A DNA stretch of 64,000 nucleotides, taken from the NCBI GenBank assembly GCA_022432975.1, contig CM039502.1, forward strand, positions 610,375 to 674,374, in the 5' to 3' direction. Positions 61,201-64,000 of this stretch are shown here, piece after piece. A program made the position numbers and the translations under genes. How positions within the stretch are numbered: position 1 is the stretch's first letter; the number at the start of each line of letters is the position of its first letter. Source of the stretch: Begonia masoniana. Its lineage: Eukaryota > Streptophyta > Magnoliopsida > Cucurbitales > Begoniaceae. The notes under the pieces are model-generated. The model was not told the origin of the DNA. It saw nothing but the letters and a program-made list of their open reading frames with translations, and searched no databases.

Positions 61201-61872
61201 GATAAGTTGATTAGCTTAGTTTTCACCTTACATTGTAGAAATTTATGACCATATATCAACAACGCCCAAACCTATTACATAAGCTTCAAATCTTATCTCA
61301 TAAATGACCTTATCTCATAAATGACCTTTGATTTGAATGAGTTTAACCTCCCAACTTATATTTTATATAATTATGACTAACTATTTATAGACCTAATCAA
61401 ATAAATGAAAACTTTTGAAAAGATTAGATTTTTGTTAAGCTCTATCTAAACAGGAAGAATTTTTTTTTTAATTTTCCTTATTTTTCCAAACAGGATGAGA
61501 ACCATCAATGGACTCATTAACTATCAAAGCATCCAATTTGAAGGAAGCTCTCTAAATCTACTAATTTTAGACCTCACACGATTATGAAAACTGATTAATT
61601 AATTGTTCTGAAATTTACTATTTCTGCTACAACCACTAATCAAAATAGAGCAAAAAGAAAGCCTGAAGTTTTCCGAGCACATTTGAAAATTTTATATTCT
61701 TACACAGCATCGCGCCAGTATAACCTAAACAGAAAAAAAAAGGTATAAAATTCAGCAAAACTAGTGATTACACAATTCACTAACAAAATCTAATAAAAAT
61801 GAAACAGAAAACCGAACCTGCTCCAACTAAAAACATTATTTTTGCAAACCCTACTCCCGTCTGCATAGGCAT
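58241..61872 (-). CDS. DUF1664 family protein with duplicated exons
   Basis: Minus-strand exons: 61818-61872, 61663-61724, 61028-61117, 60860-60941, 60634-60704, 60296-60397, 59850-59918, 59689-59763, 59476-59508, then second copies 58949-59017, 58788-58862, 58576-58608, and 58241-58348. All phases agree (307 residues with the duplication). Family text includes MPMQTGVGFAKIMFLVGAGY, LVKDLEKS, PLAMEVR, NMTSLIIPAASLGALGCGYM then WWK, FSFSDLMCVTKRNMANAVSN then LTKYLEHVTEALA, and ATRRHLKQRIENLDNKM. The protein has two short hydrophobic segments and a long coiled coil; the role of DUF1664 proteins is unknown. Odd points: the usual first ATG is ACG (61876-61878), so translation would start two codons later; introns 2 and 3 begin with GC instead of GT; three coiled-coil exons are present twice. 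Expression is possible but not certain. The last exon may splice further at AAG|GTTGG. Confidence 0.8.
58361..60161. repeat. 900-bp tandem duplication within the DUF1664 gene
   Basis: Copy 1 is 58361-59260 and copy 2 is 59261-60161. Both begin GATATCATTAGTATTTACTT and end GCCTACATATAACTAAT. They differ by scattered substitutions and one net base. Each holds the same three exons of 69, 75 and 33 bases. Confidence 0.95.
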
Positions 61873-61989
61873 GGCCGTGGATTTGGGAGGTCTGCAGAGG
61901 GGGAGATCGAGAGAGGCAAGGTTCCACTGAATATTGAAAAACGTACGGAAGATGTGACTCTTTCGGCTGTACACACAAGAGCATTAACA

Positions 61990-62199
61990 ACGCCGTTATT
62001 TGACCCTACAACCACCTAATCCAACATGTCGAACTTTTGTAAGTTAACTCAATGAAAGTCACTGCTGTAAGGAAGAAGCCCAATAATGTCTATTTATTTA
62101 TTTTGTGAATAGTGTTATAAGGTTTTTAATTTCATTAAAAATATTTGGCATAACTTATGATCATTTGAATTTACTAAAATCAAATATTAATAAATATTA
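61990..62199. other. Upstream region of the DUF1664 gene
   Basis: Likely promoter. AACATGTCGAACTTTTGTAA near 62022 matches AACATGTCGAGTTATGTAAT near 40951 in the palindrome, so the fragments include promoter sequence. Confidence 0.45.
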
Positions 62200-62207
62200 C
62201 ACGAGTT

Positions 62208-63949
62208 TAGGGGTGAGCATGGTCCGGTCTGAGTTTTTGAGAGATTAGGACCGGACCGTTAAAATTTGGGTTTCAAATTTTTGCAGCAATAAACCATCAA
62301 AAATTTCAAGAACCGGACCAGAAATCTGGTCTTGGTTCTGGTCCTTCCATTTTTTTCAATTTTTTTTAAGGCAGAAAATGATAGATGTTCTCACTCCGTT
62401 TCTGCTCTAAATCTAACCGGTTCTGCTCTAAATCCAGGTTTTTTTTTTGTCCCATTTATAGGAAAAAAAATTAATACTAAAAGCAGAACCGATTCTCACT
62501 ATTTTTTTTAGACAAGTGGAAATCCAATATCTAAGGGCAGAACTGGTTACCGTAGCTTGCCCCTGCTAAAAACCATTCCAGTGGATGTTTTCACTATTCA
62601 AGTAGAAAACAAAAAAATTAGATGTTCCGAAAAAAAAAAGATGTTTTAGTGGATGAACCAGAGAGCGTAGCCCACTGGATGTTCCGAAAAAATTCCTGTA
62701 CGATGCCACAACAAAAAAAGGAAAAATAAAATTAGTACTAAAAAATGTAATTAAATAAAAATTGAAGTAGACAAATCCACCAATCTAACAAACATCTAAT
62801 AATCTTACAAAAAATAAATAAAAATACAAGAGATTCAGATTTTCATTTTAAGTCTCATTTCTTTTCACCAACTCCAAAAGCTTAACATTAAAAACACAGC
62901 AAACACCAATTATAGGATTCATGCTTTGAATTCACAAAAAACATGCTGCCTAAACAGAACAAAAAAACACATAGCTAAAACGTGATTGACACAACCTAAT
63001 TAAACCACGAGAGACTTAATTATGCAAATGCTGCCTATGACAAACAAAACAGAGCAATAAACAGCAAGAGATTCATGCAGCAAACCACAAGAATCATACT
63101 GTAAAATTAAAACAAGACACAACTAAAACACAGAAAATATAAACAGAATCAAACAGTAAATATGCCAATTAAACATGATACATGCTACCGTTAAACAGAA
63201 AACACAAAATAGAAAAACACACCAGAATCATGCTTCAAAAACACAAGAACAATCTATAAAAATCTATAATTACTAAACATAATGCACAACAAGAAAAATC
63301 TATCGGTTAAGACAAACAAAACAGAGCAATAAACAGCAAGAGATTCGTGCAGCAAACCACGAGAATCATGCTGTAAAATTAAAACAAAAAACACAACTCA
63401 AGCACAGAAAAGATAAACAGAACTAAACAGAAAATATGCCAATTAAACATGATATATGATACGGTTAAACAGAAAGCACAAAATAGAGGGTCGGTACTGC
63501 AAGCAGAAGCCTAAACAGAGGGTACGGTACTCTTTCGGTTAAGCCGAGAGCGTACCCCAAAATTCAGAACGAAATATCCCAAAAACAGGTTCAAAAACGT
63601 CTGAAACAGAGGAAGGGGCTAACCTGTAATCGAAGAAACAAGAAGTGTGCGACGGCGAGGACGAGAGAGAGTCGTCTGTTGAAGAGAAGAGGCAGACGAG
63701 AGAGTAACCTCTTTCGTCTGAGAAGAGTCGTCTGTCGAAGAGAAGAGGCAGAGGCAGATGGAGGTTATAAAGTATAGTCCGGTCCCATTTTAGTGAAGTC
63801 TTTAGACCCGAAAACCGAACCCTTAACTTCGGTTCTGGTAAATCAAAACCGAAAATTATTAATTTAATAGGCAAAATCAACCAGAACCAGACCAAATACG
63901 TTGGTTCTGATCTGGTTCTTGGTTCTGGGCCGGTTTTGCTCACCCCTTA
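62208..63949. mobile_element. hAT-like element, 1.74 kb, non-autonomous
   Basis: The left end TAGGGGTGAGCATGGTCCGG and the right end, reversed, TAAGGGGTGAGCAAAACCGG form inverted termini. The flanks CACGAGTT (62200-62207) and CTCGAGTT (63950-63957) fit an 8-bp duplication with one change. No transposase frame. It holds an internal direct repeat of about 175 bases. Confidence 0.75.
63039..63487. repeat. Internal ~175-bp direct repeat of the hAT-like element
   Basis: GACAAACAAAACAGAGCAAT, then AAACAGCAAGAGATTC and AAATATGCCAATTAAACATG occur at 63039-63210 and 63311-63487 in the same order with a few substitutions. Confidence 0.85.
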
Positions 63950-64000
63950 CTCGAGTTATAATGTAATAAACTAGCTTAATTAAGTAAATAGTAATGATAG

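Noticed and set aside
63539..63943. 134-codon minus-strand frame at the window end
   Set aside because: Lies wholly inside the hAT-like element's right subterminal region and consists of repeat-like text with no conserved domain.
1..64000. CRISPR arrays, bacterial operons, phage or plasmid functions
   Set aside because: Nothing of the kind; all genes are intron-containing plant genes and the repeats are plant transposons or microsatellites.

Overview
The window is nuclear DNA from a eudicot flowering plant. The evidence is a set of intron-rich genes with GT-AG junctions and plant-specific families (WAT1-type EamA transporter, plant nucleobase-ascorbate transporter, DUF4228, D1-type cyclin with an LxCxE motif, plant DUF1664, plant TOM20). 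The sequence is AT-rich, with many GA/CT microsatellites and plant-type LTR retrotransposons, hAT-like and Mutator-like elements. I cannot name the species from sequence alone.

Layout. 1-1522 (minus): a gene with a bHLH-MYC/MYB N-terminal-type domain, annotated in Arabidopsis as 'WNK-related'; seven exons, 3' end outside the window, one base missing in exon 3. 1.6-7.3 kb: AT-rich spacer with microsatellites and one MITE-like inverted repeat. 7305-9054 (plus): WAT1-related transporter, seven exons, with an exact 85-bp tandem duplication in exon 1. 10.55-13.71 kb: hAT-like element carrying a GACGTC-rich tandem array and a Ty3-type LTR end. 15270-23545 (plus): nucleobase-ascorbate transporter, 14 exons, with a 5-kb Ty1/copia element inserted antisense in intron 6. 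26986-27883 (plus): DUF4228 protein, three exons. 31656-34278 (minus): D1-type cyclin, six exons, with a run of 24 Gs in its 5' leader region. 36960-37032: tRNA-Val(AAC)-like sequence.

39.3-44.5 kb is an array of DUF1664 gene fragments in alternating orientation, forming two large tail-to-tail palindromes plus a further direct copy. The apparent parent gene is at 58241-61872 (minus) and itself carries a 900-bp tandem duplication that repeats three exons in frame. Between them lie a small non-autonomous LTR element (46418-47981), a broken TOM20 copy (48146-51685) holding a 1.8-kb Mutator-like foldback element with a 9-bp target duplication, a truncated copia gag (53018-54140), and an unrecognised, probably broken gene (54894-55950). 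hAT-like elements with 8-bp target duplications occupy 44571-45273 and 62208-63949.

The genes do not form a pathway; they are ordinary unlinked functions (growth-related transport, purine/pyrimidine-type transport, cell-cycle entry, organelle proteins). The unusual part is how often genes here are remodelled by local duplication and inversion: WAT1 exon 1, the copia reverse transcriptase, DUF1664 exons, and the DUF1664 palindromes. The palindromes are the best candidate for an undescribed regulatory arrangement, because a transcript through them would form hairpins homologous to the intact-looking gene about 16-20 kb away. All calls were made by reading the sequence; no alignment or database search was run.
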